Assembly: GCA_016936355.1 (NCBI GenBank) | Contig: JAFGYB010000058.1 | Coordinates: forward strand, 21,039 to 85,038 | Length of the DNA: 64,000 nucleotides | DNA from: Bacteroidales bacterium | Lineage (GTDB): Bacteria > Bacteroidota > Bacteroidia > Bacteroidales > F082 | Direction: 5' to 3' | Part shown: positions 54,965 to 63,091 of the stretch, piece after piece | Layout of the letters: each line of letters starts with the position of its first letter | How positions within the stretch are numbered: the first letter of the stretch is position 1 | The notes under the pieces: generated by a model | Databases searched by the model: none | What the model saw: only the letters and a program-made list of their open reading frames with translations | What the model was told of the DNA's origin: nothing | Made by a program: the position numbers and the translations under genes

Positions 54965-56220
54965 TCAGTCTGTTAGCCAGTCTTTTAAACGAGGAACAAA
55001 ACTGCCCACATAAGCGAAAACAATCAGGATAAGAGGAAAGAATACCAGGTTAAACCGGTCGCCCTGACCGAAGGAAATACCTGAGGTGAAGATCAGGTAC
55101 AAGGGGATGGAAAAAAGTATCAGAACCGCCGGATTGAGTTTTCGGTACTGAACACCAAACAACCAGAGCGACGCCAGTACCAGCAGCACATAAAATACAT
55201 TCTGCAAACGCGAAACAAAGGCAAGTACATGAGCCAGTATCTTTCGGAAATGGCTACCGGCAAAGAGCGGTGATTTCCAGATGGCGTAACTGGCGCCCAC
55301 CGTATTCTGAGCCTCATTTTTCAGGTATTGCTGAATCAAATACTTTTTGTTATCCCTCAACTGACGCAGCAGGTCCTGAGTGGAAAGCTTACTGATCTCT
55401 TTCCAGGATTTTCCTTCCAGCATTTCCGACCGGGCTGCTCTTTCATCCTGCAGCGTAATTCCGGTATAGGCGGCCTGTGCTTCGGCTCCCAGATAAAAAT
55501 ACCAGGTGGTCTTGTCGATAAAGGAAGGTGTTGCTTTTCCGTAGGTTTTGTACATAGCGGTTATCTGAACACCCATCAGCACCAGCGAAAGCAGAAACGG
55601 AACATTCACTATGCTTTTCAACTGTTTTTTATACACAGCCAGGATAATAAGCACTCCTGTTAACAAGATCCCCAGGTAATAAAACCCGGGTCGGATAAGG
55701 ATTGCAGATTCAAAAACCCGATTGCCGAAAACAGCAGGGGCCACTTTTGGGTTTGCACAAAACGGATCACAAAATATGTCAGCAGGACGAGCAGGAAAGT
55801 GGTGACGGATTCGGTCAATGCCAGGTAATTGATCACCACACTACCCAGGGTAAATACATAGATCAGCGTGATCCGGAAGGAGGCTTTGGGACCGGCGACT
55901 AACCTCAGTGTTCGAAACAACAGCGCCACGGTTCCCAGCCATACAAACCAGTTGACCAGAATACCAAAAGCAATGTACTGGTCGGTGTGTACCAAAGGCA
56001 AAAACAGGTTGGGAAGACCCAGTATGGCGGCATAACCCAGCGGCCTGACGGGGTCGGGCATCAGGCTTTTGTAGAGCGTATTGGCCGACTCCATGTAGCT
56101 GAATGAATCGGGTGGAATAAAGGCATCGTTGTAAATGCAGTGTGGCAACCCCAGTGCAAAAAACAGCAAGGTTGAAAAGGCAATACTGATGATGATTAGT
56201 AAATTTCGCTTGTTCTGCAT
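54965..56220 (-). pseudogene. Frameshifted polytopic membrane protein (GT-C-like), split into two ORFs
   Basis: Two overlapping frames look like halves of one gene. The first (56220 to 55660) encodes MQNKRNLLIIISIAFS to about residue 186 with PDSFSYMESANTLYKS and SLMPDPVRPLGYAAILG; the second (55744 to 54965) continues with IRPGFYYLGILLTGVLII and ends in a membrane helix and WLTD. Adding one T in the T5 run (complement of A5 at 55712-55716) joins them as IGFFESAILIRPGFYYLG, a natural membrane helix. The joined product would be about 418 residues with about ten helices, of a GT-C/Dol-P-Man transferase-like kind. A true pseudogene, a phase-variable homopolymer or a sequencing error cannot be told apart here. 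It lies 36 bp after the LRR gene. Confidence 0.75.
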
Positions 56221-56256
56221 GCTGTATCCGGTCTTTGTTTGTCAAAGAAGTCGTTA

Positions 56257-58878
56257 TCAATAATAGATCACCTGGGCGCCGGGATGGCTTTGTTTGAATT
56301 CTTCGATTCGTTTGGGACTGATGCCTGTATGATCGCACCGCAAGAGCTTGATTCTGCGCAACGGCAGTATGTATTTCAGCGAACGGATGCGTGTGTTGTT
56401 GATGATCAGATGCTCCAACTGATTCAGGTATTGCAGCGGTTTCAGGTCTCTGACCCGGGTTCCCGACAAGTTCAGCACCTGCAGCTTTCGTAAATTCTGC
56501 AACGGATCCAGGTATTCAACTCCGGTATTCTCCAGATCCAGTTCATGCAAACCGGTCAGTGCAGCCAGGGGCTGAATATCCGAAACCGGACTGTTGGAAA
56601 TGCGCAACACCATCAGCGTTTTGATGCGGGCCAGCGGAGCTACATTCGTTATTCCCGTATTGTTGATCGTCAGCTCTTTCAACGATTTGAATGCATACAA
56701 AACCTTCAGGTCAGTCAGATTCATCACATTGTTCACGTACAACGAAGTCTTGTTTACCAACTGTTGCAACTGTTCCGGGGTGGGCGATTCAGAAAGCTCT
56801 GCCTGCAGGTCAAACACAGGAATCCAGGCCTTGGGCAAGGTATTCCACCACTGCCTCAGCACCGCAGTCTGAAACAACACCAGTGTGTGGGGCTGCTGCT
56901 GACGAAGAGCGGAAGCTGCCTGCTGGTTCACGTTGCTTTGATCCGCATACACGACCGATAAACTGTTGTTAGCTGCCAGGGGCATCAGGTCGCTTACATG
57001 TGAATGTTCCACCTGTACCTCTTTCAGATTTCTGAGTCCGGATAAGGCACTCAGATCACCGACCGGTGTGTTGTTCATGTTCAGATATTGCAAATTTCCT
57101 AAAGCCGACAAGGGAGAGAGGTCGCTGACCGAAGTGCCGGAAAGATCCAGCCGGCTGAGTTGCGACATCATTTCCAGCGGTTTCAGGCTGCGGATGTTTT
57201 TGTTGTTGCTCAGGTTCAGACTGTCGATGCGCAGCAGACTGTGCAGCTGAATGACCGTCACCGAGTCGGTTTGCGGCATCAGTTGTCTGAAAATATTTTT
57301 CCATACCCCGGGCAGGTTGTTCCACCAGCTTTCCAGTTTCTCGGAATTAAAGATCACCTGACAGTTGGGATTGGCTTTCACAAATCGGGCTGCCATTTTC
57401 GATGTCACCGCGCTGTTGTTGCAGTAGATAAACCTCAGATTCTTCAACCCGGTAAGAGGCATCAGATCCCTGACCTGTGTTCCGTTGATGTGCAACGTGC
57501 TCAGCGACGTGAGTCCGGATAGCGGTTTCACGTTTTGAATGTTGGTACTGTCCAGGTTCAGATCCTGCAACTGAGTCAGCGCGTTTAGTGACTCATAATT
57601 ATTCAGCCGGCAATGAGCCAGGTTCAGATGAGTCAGGTGGGAAAGCACCGCCAGCGAATCAACCGAACGGATCGGTGTTCCCGATAAATTCAGATTTCTT
57701 AACTGATTGAGTCCCGGCCATTGCCGGAGGGTGTCTACCTGGGTGAACGAAAGATTCAGACTTTCCAGGTTTTTCAGGTTCGCGAGCACTGCCGTATGCT
57801 GTACCTGCGTGTAAGCAGCATTCAGTTCCTTCAGGCTTGAAACATAGATCAACGGATCCAGCGATGTTACCGCACAACCGGTTATGTTCAGATAGTCGAG
57901 GCGGTTGAGGCTGCGCAACGGCGTCAGATTGTCCACCAGTGTATGGGAGGCATTCAGGCTGCGCAGTTCCGAAAGTTCACTCAGTGGATCCAGGTTGTTG
58001 ATGTTCAGATTGCCCGAAATATCAATGGTTCGCATTTTTCTCATAAACTGCAGCACCTGGGTCAGCAAACGGGTATTGGCCGGTACGGTATCCGGTTTCA
58101 TTTGATACAGCGTGTCGGTTACTGCCAGCGAATCCTGAGCAGGAACTCCTTCCGGGGTCAGACTGTCGCTGGTGATGATCACCGGCACTCGTTTCTCAAT
58201 CACCATCGAATCTTCAGAGAACGATACAATGTGTGCCAGGGGAATGGAATCGTATACCCGGATGGAATGCCCGAAATACTGCTTCCAGCCCGACGACAAA
58301 TTATTCCACCAGTATTTCATCTGACTGGCCATATTGGGAATATGGGTATAAATACTGGCGATTTTTAAATCGTTTTTTACCGGATCGAGGTTGATCTCGA
58401 TAAACCGTTGTTCGTTGTTGTCCACGGTATCGTTTTCCACAGTAACCCCTTGCAGCCGGCGGTTCATGCTCACTTTGAAATAGATCTGTCCCGACGGGTT
58501 CACCATGGGTTCAATTTTCTGTATGTCGAAGGTGAAATGAACGGTTCCGAAAAAGAACACCACATCTTTCAGGTAGGCCTGCACGTCTTTATTCAGCGGC
58601 ACATCGCGGTGTTCGTCGAGGTCGTCTTCAATCTGAACCTTGTCATTCTTAAAAACCTTCAGGTAACTTTGGTTGATGATGATTTCCTTTTCGGATGATG
58701 GGTTCTCCGGATTCCCCAGAAAATTCAGCGTTCCCTGCAGATAGTCCACCATTTGTTGGCACTGATCCTGATAAGCTTTAATCTCTGCCGGACTCAGTTC
58801 CACCGTCTTTTCCTTCGCAGAAAGCGAAAAAACAGCAGTAAAAAGGAGAAGAAACAGCAAGTTTAATCGGTGGAACAT
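56257..58878 (-). CDS. Secreted leucine-rich-repeat protein with WWN-type modules
   Basis: The 873-residue protein has a signal peptide (residues 1-21, ending SLSAK). An N-terminal domain (about 25-170) precedes three blocks of internalin-like leucine-rich repeats (22-residue units such as LSNLNPLSELSELRSLNASH-like, each with xLxxLxxLxxLxLxxT). Blocks are separated by a motif starting WWNNLSSGWKQYFG, WWNNLPGVWKNIF and WWNTLPKAWIPVF. Leucine-rich repeats of this kind bind other proteins, so a surface adhesion or assembly role is plausible. It overlaps the upstream gene by 16 bp, so translation is linked. Confidence 0.83.
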   Translation of the reverse strand: MFHRLNLLFLLLFTAVFSLSAKEKTVELSPAEIKAYQDQCQQMVDYLQGTLNFLGNPENPSSEKEIIINQSYLKVFKNDKVQIEDDLDEHRDVPLNKDVQAYLKDVVFFFGTVHFTFDIQKIEPMVNPSGQIYFKVSMNRRLQGVTVENDTVDNNEQRFIEINLDPVKNDLKIASIYTHIPNMASQMKYWWNNLSSGWKQYFGHSIRVYDSIPLAHIVSFSEDSMVIEKRVPVIITSDSLTPEGVPAQDSLAVTDTLYQMKPDTVPANTRLLTQVLQFMRKMRTIDISGNLNINNLDPLSELSELRSLNASHTLVDNLTPLRSLNRLDYLNITGCAVTSLDPLIYVSSLKELNAAYTQVQHTAVLANLKNLESLNLSFTQVDTLRQWPGLNQLRNLNLSGTPIRSVDSLAVLSHLTHLNLAHCRLNNYESLNALTQLQDLNLDSTNIQNVKPLSGLTSLSTLHINGTQVRDLMPLTGLKNLRFIYCNNSAVTSKMAARFVKANPNCQVIFNSEKLESWWNNLPGVWKNIFRQLMPQTDSVTVIQLHSLLRIDSLNLSNNKNIRSLKPLEMMSQLSRLDLSGTSVSDLSPLSALGNLQYLNMNNTPVGDLSALSGLRNLKEVQVEHSHVSDLMPLAANNSLSVVYADQSNVNQQAASALRQQQPHTLVLFQTAVLRQWWNTLPKAWIPVFDLQAELSESPTPEQLQQLVNKTSLYVNNVMNLTDLKVLYAFKSLKELTINNTGITNVAPLARIKTLMVLRISNSPVSDIQPLAALTGLHELDLENTGVEYLDPLQNLRKLQVLNLSGTRVRDLKPLQYLNQLEHLIINNTRIRSLKYILPLRRIKLLRCDHTGISPKRIEEFKQSHPGAQVIYY

Positions 58879-59723
58879 GAGCGGTAAAATCTGATGATGT
58901 TTGCTTTTTCTTTGTCGCTAATATACTTTAAATCGGAGATCAGCCAACCCGAATTTTCGCTGTCACGGTTGAAATACTTCAGTTCGAAATACCAGTTTTT
59001 GATTTGCAGGAAGTGAAATTTTACGGAATTGATCTGCTCAAAATGCAGCTTTCCTTTCTTCATTAAATAGAAAAACAGCGTCAGATAATCGGGGTGGTAG
59101 TCGGTGGCGGCGTAGTATTCGATGTGCTCCGGATCATCCAGTGCCTTGTTCAGATTCATGAAGTCGATTTCATGGCTTTGCGGATGCAGGAAGTACTTCA
59201 TGTGACCGGCTTCGGTTTCCCGGGGAAACAGGGCCTTCAGATCGGTATCGTACACATTGCTGATGATCCATTTGGACCCCAGTCCTTCCTTTTCCACAGT
59301 GAGAAACAAAATCAGGTTCACATCCTCGCCTTTTTCGTCCTTAAAAGTGGCCGACACTTCGGCGTACCAGTTTTTGTCGAGGAAGTTCAGAAACACCGGA
59401 TGCTTGGGATTGGTTACATCGTCGATGAAATATTTCTGCAGTTTGCCCGAAGTGCGCGGATTCTGCATGTCGAACAGCAACGGCAGCACTTTTTTCCTCA
59501 GGGCGTTGTTGTGGTAGCGCTTGTCTGTGGGCTCCAGTGGCCGTCCCATGGGGTCTTCTTCCATATTGAACCGGTGAACAAACTGGTTCACCTGTTTATT
59601 CATGGTATACAGATACCGTTCGGGCATCAGGGGTTGAAACGAAGGCAGACTCTGGGCCCAGGCTGCAGGAGCCATGAACAGGAGGAAAAGGATAATTAGT
59701 TGTGTTCTCCGATGCATATTCAT
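58863..59723 (-). CDS. Secreted protein of unknown function, companion of the LRR protein
   Basis: The 286-residue protein starts with a signal peptide (about 1-23, ending AAWAQ). The mature part has no motif that I recognise; it contains NQFVHRFNMEEDPMGRPLEP, FLNFLDKNWYAEVSATFKD and NLILFLTVEKEGLGSKWIIS and looks like a mixed alpha/beta fold. Its 16-bp overlap with the LRR gene indicates a functional pair, perhaps exported together. No domain name is claimed. Confidence 0.65.
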   Translation of the reverse strand: MNMHRRTQLIILFLLFMAPAAWAQSLPSFQPLMPERYLYTMNKQVNQFVHRFNMEEDPMGRPLEPTDKRYHNNALRKKVLPLLFDMQNPRTSGKLQKYFIDDVTNPKHPVFLNFLDKNWYAEVSATFKDEKGEDVNLILFLTVEKEGLGSKWIISNVYDTDLKALFPRETEAGHMKYFLHPQSHEIDFMNLNKALDDPEHIEYYAATDYHPDYLTLFFYLMKKGKLHFEQINSVKFHFLQIKNWYFELKYFNRDSENSGWLISDLKYISDKEKANIIRFYRSCSTD

Positions 59724-59789
59724 TTCTTTTTAACGCAAAAACACCTGTTTTATGCGTTGGTTTTCTATTTGGTGGTCGAAGATACAAAG

Positions 59790-59819
59790 AGGCGGGAAGA
59801 CCACAATGGCTCCCCGCCT
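59790..59819 (-). terminator. Terminator-like hairpin after the Bacillus-type pgi
   Basis: AGGCGGG (59790-59796) pairs with CCCGCCT (59813-59819). On the minus strand a short T-rich stretch follows. It lies just past the pgi stop at 59838. Confidence 0.55.
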
Positions 59820-59837
59820 GAAAAGTTTGGTTTTTGA

Positions 59838-61181
59838 CTACAGTCTTTTTCTGATGGCTTCGGTTTCTTTTTCGAAACCGGGTTTGCCCAACAGAGCGAA
59901 CATGTTCTTTTTGTACGCTTCCACACCGGGCTGGTCAAAAGGATTTACATCCAGCAGATAACCGCTCACGGCACAGGCCATTTCGTAGAAATAGATCAAC
60001 TCGCCCACGGTTTGTTCGTTCAATTCCGGTACGACGACCCGCAAATTGGGTACGCCGCCGTCCACATGGGCCAGGGTAGTGGCCACTTCGGCCATGTAGT
60101 TGACTTCGTGCAGCGCTTTTCCCGACAGGTAATTCAGCTTGTCCAGGTTACCACTGTCTTCGGGAACCGTTAGTTTGTGTTTCGGGTTTTCCACCGAAAG
60201 CACGGTTTCAAACAAATTGCGCATCCCTTCCTGGATGTATTGTCCCATGGAATGCAGGTCGGTGGTGTTGCTTACCCCGGCCGGGAAGATCCCCTTTCCT
60301 TCCTTGCCCTGACTTTCGCCGTACAGCTGTTTCCACCATTCGGTGAAGAAGTACAAGCGGGGTTCGTAGTTCACCATGATCTCGTTGGTTTTTCCTTTCA
60401 GGTACAAGGCATGGCGTACCGCTGCGTAGGCTGCCACCGGATTCTCATCAATTTTGGTGGACCGGGCACTGAAGGCGCTCATGTCTTCGGCACCTTTCAG
60501 CAACGCACGGATATCCAGACCGGCGGTGGCAATGGGGAGCAGTCCCACGGGTGTCAGAACCGAATAACGTCCTCCCACATCATCGGGAACCACATAGGTT
60601 TCGTATCCTTCTTCATCGGCCAGTTGTTTCAGCGCTCCCTTGGCCTTGTCGGTGATGGCCACAATACGATCCTTTGCTTCTTCCTTACCGTATTTGGCTT
60701 CCAGTGCTTCGCGCAAAATGCGGAACGCAATGGCCGGTTCGGTGGTCGTTCCCGACTTGGAAATTACCGTTAACGTGTATTCCTTGTCCTGCAATACCTG
60801 CAGCAGTTCATACAGATAGTCTTCGCTGATGTTGTTGCCGGCGTAAAAAACGATGGGATTCCCCTGTTTTTTACGGAGGCAGTTGAAATGAGGCGTCAGC
60901 GCTTCAATCACAGCCCGGGCACCCAGGTATGAACCACCGATGCCGATCACCACGTTGATGTCTGATTTTTCACGCAGACGGGCGGCTGTGTTTTCCAGCC
61001 GTGTGATCAGTTCATCGGGAAAAGTCTCGGCCAGATCGGTCCAGCCCAGAAAGTCGTTGCCTTTTCCTGTACGTTCCAGTGTAGCAGCAAAATGACGGCT
61101 TACCGCTTCCTGATACTGGTTGATTTCCGTTTTGGAAACAAAGTCCAGTGCATTTTTATAGTCAAATTTCAAATGGATCAT
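59838..61181 (-). CDS. pgi: Glucose-6-phosphate isomerase (short, Bacillus/Thermotoga-type)
   Basis: The 447-residue enzyme belongs to the short Pgi subfamily. Motifs are VVIGIGGSYLGARAVIEAL (about 77-95), VISKSGTTTEPAIAFRILRE (about 138-157), the block VPDDVGGRYSVLTPVGLLPIA, and FPAGVSNTTDLHSMGQYIQEG. It is distinct from the long Pgi in the pentose-phosphate operon (8588-10201); both keep the expected sugar-phosphate and active-site regions. It is a single-gene unit with a promoter -7 box at 61210-61217 and a terminator-like hairpin at 59790-59819, so it is likely the glycolytic housekeeping copy. Confidence 0.95.
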   Translation of the reverse strand: MIHLKFDYKNALDFVSKTEINQYQEAVSRHFAATLERTGKGNDFLGWTDLAETFPDELITRLENTAARLREKSDINVVIGIGGSYLGARAVIEALTPHFNCLRKKQGNPIVFYAGNNISEDYLYELLQVLQDKEYTLTVISKSGTTTEPAIAFRILREALEAKYGKEEAKDRIVAITDKAKGALKQLADEEGYETYVVPDDVGGRYSVLTPVGLLPIATAGLDIRALLKGAEDMSAFSARSTKIDENPVAAYAAVRHALYLKGKTNEIMVNYEPRLYFFTEWWKQLYGESQGKEGKGIFPAGVSNTTDLHSMGQYIQEGMRNLFETVLSVENPKHKLTVPEDSGNLDKLNYLSGKALHEVNYMAEVATTLAHVDGGVPNLRVVVPELNEQTVGELIYFYEMACAVSGYLLDVNPFDQPGVEAYKKNMFALLGKPGFEKETEAIRKRL

Positions 61182-61209
61182 AGTCCTTTATTTTTGGGCA
61201 GCTAAATTA

Positions 61210-61217
61210 CAAAAATA
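61210..61217 (-). promoter_or_regulatory. -7 box TATTTTTG for the Bacillus-type pgi
   Basis: The minus strand TATTTTTG lies 29 bp upstream of the ATG at 61181. Confidence 0.5.
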
Positions 61218-61333
61218 CAGGGGCGGGAGAAGAAATTATCGAACAAGGATGTTGGTTGAGGATTGAAGTTGAGTATCCGGATTGAATCGTACAAAGGAGG
61301 CATAAATCAACCGTTTGCGAAGCCCTTTCTAAA

Positions 61334-61365
61334 CCTGTATTCTGAAGGCGTCTTCAGAATACAGG
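61334..61365. repeat. Perfect 14-bp inverted repeat (hairpin)
   Basis: CCTGTATTCTGAAG (61334-61347) and CTTCAGAATACAGG (61352-61365) are exact complements around a 4-base loop GCGT. No T-tract follows on either side, so it is not a classic terminator. It lies in the 355-bp gene-free gap between pgi and the next gene (61182-61536). The rest of the gap holds a pgi promoter box and a second structured region near 61456-61529. Confidence 0.75.
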
Positions 61366-61455
61366 CTCGGGAATTAAATTCCGGTGCTGACTGAAAGAAG
61401 AGATTTATCCTGCGGAAAAATTGAAGACAAAAACATGAGTGGTCAGTGTACGGAT

Positions 61456-61529
61456 AAAAAAACCGCGTTGTTGCGAAGAGTGCCTGGCTGGATGCGAAGG
61501 AACTAGGCTCCGCAGCAACAGCGGGTTTT
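61456..61529 (-). terminator. Structured terminator after the small secreted protein gene
   Basis: CCGCGTTGTTGCG (61463-61475) pairs imperfectly with CGCAGCAACAGCGG (61511-61524). On the minus strand a T7 run (complement of A run 61456-61462) follows the stem, just past the gene stop at 61537. The other side has T5 (61525-61529), so function in both directions is possible. Confidence 0.55.
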
Positions 61530-61536
61530 TAGGGTC

Positions 61537-61998
61537 TTACTGAGAAATCCCTGCCTTTCTCTTCTTCATCTTATGCCCTTTGGCGGCGTGCTGCATAAAC
61601 GCCTGATCCATCGACTCCATTTGCTGCATTTCCATTCGCATTTGCTTCATGGCGCTTTGCCAGCCGGCGGCAAAACCGGGCTGATTGAAAAAGTCGGATA
61701 CCATGGCCGAATCGGAAATATTGGGAAAAGCTGCCTGCATGCCGGGCATCATGCCTCCCATCCCGTTCATGTGTTTGAACAGACTGTCGGCCTTTACCAC
61801 AGCTTCTTTCCCGCCCACACGGTAGCTATACGTGGAATCGTATCCGATCAGATTGCCGTGCGAGTCATACGTCTTGTTCACTTTATAATGTACATCGGGT
61901 TTGGTGGAAGGCAGATTGATGCTTCCTTTTTCCTTGTTGTGTGCAAAAACCACCAAACCGGAAATTAAAAAAATGCTCATCAAAACAATCCGTTTCAT
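61537..61998 (-). CDS. Small secreted protein of unknown function
   Basis: Starting at ATG 61998 the 153-residue protein has a signal peptide (MKRIVLMSIFLISGLVVFAH). A glutamate-free start is preceded by the unusually strong Shine-Dalgarno AGGAGGTG (62001-62008), rare in this phylum, and by a -7 box TAAATTTG at 62023-62030. The mature protein is polar, with KTYDSHGNLIGYDSTYSYRV in the middle and a methionine/glutamine-rich stretch (MKQMRMEMQQMESMDQAFMQ) near the end. No family is recognised. The upstream ATG at 62025 lies in the promoter box and is rejected. Confidence 0.7.
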   Translation of the reverse strand: MKRIVLMSIFLISGLVVFAHNKEKGSINLPSTKPDVHYKVNKTYDSHGNLIGYDSTYSYRVGGKEAVVKADSLFKHMNGMGGMMPGMQAAFPNISDSAMVSDFFNQPGFAAGWQSAMKQMRMEMQQMESMDQAFMQHAAKGHKMKKRKAGISQ

Positions 61999-62000
61999 AA

Positions 62001-62030
62001 CACCTCCTTTTTTAATTCGGCGCAAATTTA
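62001..62030 (-). promoter_or_regulatory. -7 box and strong Shine-Dalgarno for the small secreted protein
   Basis: On the minus strand TAAATTTG (62030 down to 62023) is the -7 candidate and AGGAGGTG (62008 down to 62001) lies 2 bp before the ATG. These decide the start at 61998. Confidence 0.6.
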
Positions 62031-62133
62031 AAACGGCTGAAAACGGAATGCAAGACCTAAGTCCCTGTCCTTAATATTCTTTAACAGGATTTAACCCTCG
62101 TTAAGTTAAAGAACAATGAAAAATTCAATTACA

Positions 62134-62227
62134 TGTCATTCTGAATGAATCCGCCAGGGGCGGAGAAATGAAGAATCTCAACTGGCTCTTTTCAAAGCAG
62201 AGATGCTTCACTCCGTTCAGTATGACA
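62134..62227. repeat. Interspersed palindromic repeat element (TGTCATTCTGAA...TTCAGTATGACA)
   Basis: The 94-bp element has near-perfect inverted termini: TGTCATTCTGAA at 62134-62145 and TTCAGTATGACA at 62216-62227 (one mismatch). A second nested pair, GAAGAATCTC and GAGATGCTTC, occurs inside, so the whole unit can fold as a long hairpin. The sequence resembles a repeat that I recall scattered in many Bacteroidetes and other environmental bacterial genomes; this is from memory. It sits between convergent-oriented units 62025 and 62261. Confidence 0.7.
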
Positions 62228-62260
62228 AAATGGAATTCCGAAGTTTACACCGGATATGAT

Positions 62261-62779
62261 TTATCCCGCATTTTCCAGCACCAGATCAATCACATCCGGC
62301 CCCACGGCATCGAACATCACCTCCACGTTCGCAGTGTATTCCTCCTTTTGACTCATCAGGGCATCTTTAATGAGGAAGGCTTTGTAGTCGTAATTAAATG
62401 CCCCAAGCCAGGTGGCCAAGGCACAACCTGTAGCACTCAGTCCGCAAACAAACAGGGTATTGCATCCCAGCTCCTGCAACTGTTGATGCAATTCCGTTTT
62501 GTTGAAAGCATCGGGGTAGGCTTTGATTACTTTCGGATCATCGGGCAGGATGTGGACCGATTCGGGAAACTCGTGTTCGGCATTCCACTCACCGGGGTCC
62601 CAGTGTTTGCTGTAGTGATAAATCCTGATGACGGGACAATTTTTGTTGCGAAACATGTCGATGTATTCGTTGATCCGGCTCAGTGCCGTCTTCCGGTGTG
62701 CCTCGGGGATATAGTTCAAAGAAAAGTTTTGCAGATCGATCACCAGCAGCGCCGGTTTGATGTTTGTTTCTTTAGTCAT
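62261..62779 (-). CDS. Isochorismatase-family cysteine hydrolase
   Basis: The 172-residue protein belongs to the cysteine-hydrolase superfamily (nicotinamidase/isochorismatase). The catalytic Asp is in ALLVIDLQNFSLN (about 10-22), the central block has VIRIYHYSKHWDPG, and the nucleophile Cys is in VCGLSATGCALATWLGAF (about 112-129), the typical (S/A)TGC-type position. Substrates of such proteins vary widely (nicotinamide, isochorismate, ureido compounds), so none is assigned. It is a single-gene unit. Confidence 0.9.
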   Translation of the reverse strand: MTKETNIKPALLVIDLQNFSLNYIPEAHRKTALSRINEYIDMFRNKNCPVIRIYHYSKHWDPGEWNAEHEFPESVHILPDDPKVIKAYPDAFNKTELHQQLQELGCNTLFVCGLSATGCALATWLGAFNYDYKAFLIKDALMSQKEEYTANVEVMFDAVGPDVIDLVLENAG

Positions 62780-63091
62780 GGCAGTATTGTTTGAAAAGAT
62801 CGGCTATTTTCAGTACCTGACTAAGTTACAAACAATTCTTATAAAACTCATAAAGTAGTTTTATCTTTCATCAATACTCATGCATGACACAGCCTGTCCC
62901 GATCATTGGTTAATCATTGCCGGATAAAGTTAGGAAAAGATTTCTTCGAATAAATAATGAAGAGTGAAAAAGGAAGAATAGTTCCGAAAGTTTTCGGTTG
63001 AAAAATGAAGTATTACCCTTTTCAGAAAGTAACCTTTTCCAACCTGCCAGCTCAGAATCTTAATGATGTGTTGGACATCTTTTATGGAACA
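62780..63091. other. Intergenic region without a supported gene
   Basis: This 312-bp stretch is AT-rich. A plus-strand frame from 63005 to 63112 (35 codons; MKYYPFQKVTFSNLP) is open but overlaps the neighbouring gene and has no detected promoter. I see no terminator with a T-tract. The lipoprotein gene's downstream end and the isochorismatase promoter must lie here, but no consensus box is clear. Confidence 0.5.

Noticed and set aside
55706..55720. Programmed -1 ribosomal frameshift in the split membrane protein gene
   Set aside because: The zero-frame context is G TTT TTG; the first base does not match the slippery pattern X XXY YYZ, and no strong downstream stem is evident, so a simple indel is likelier.
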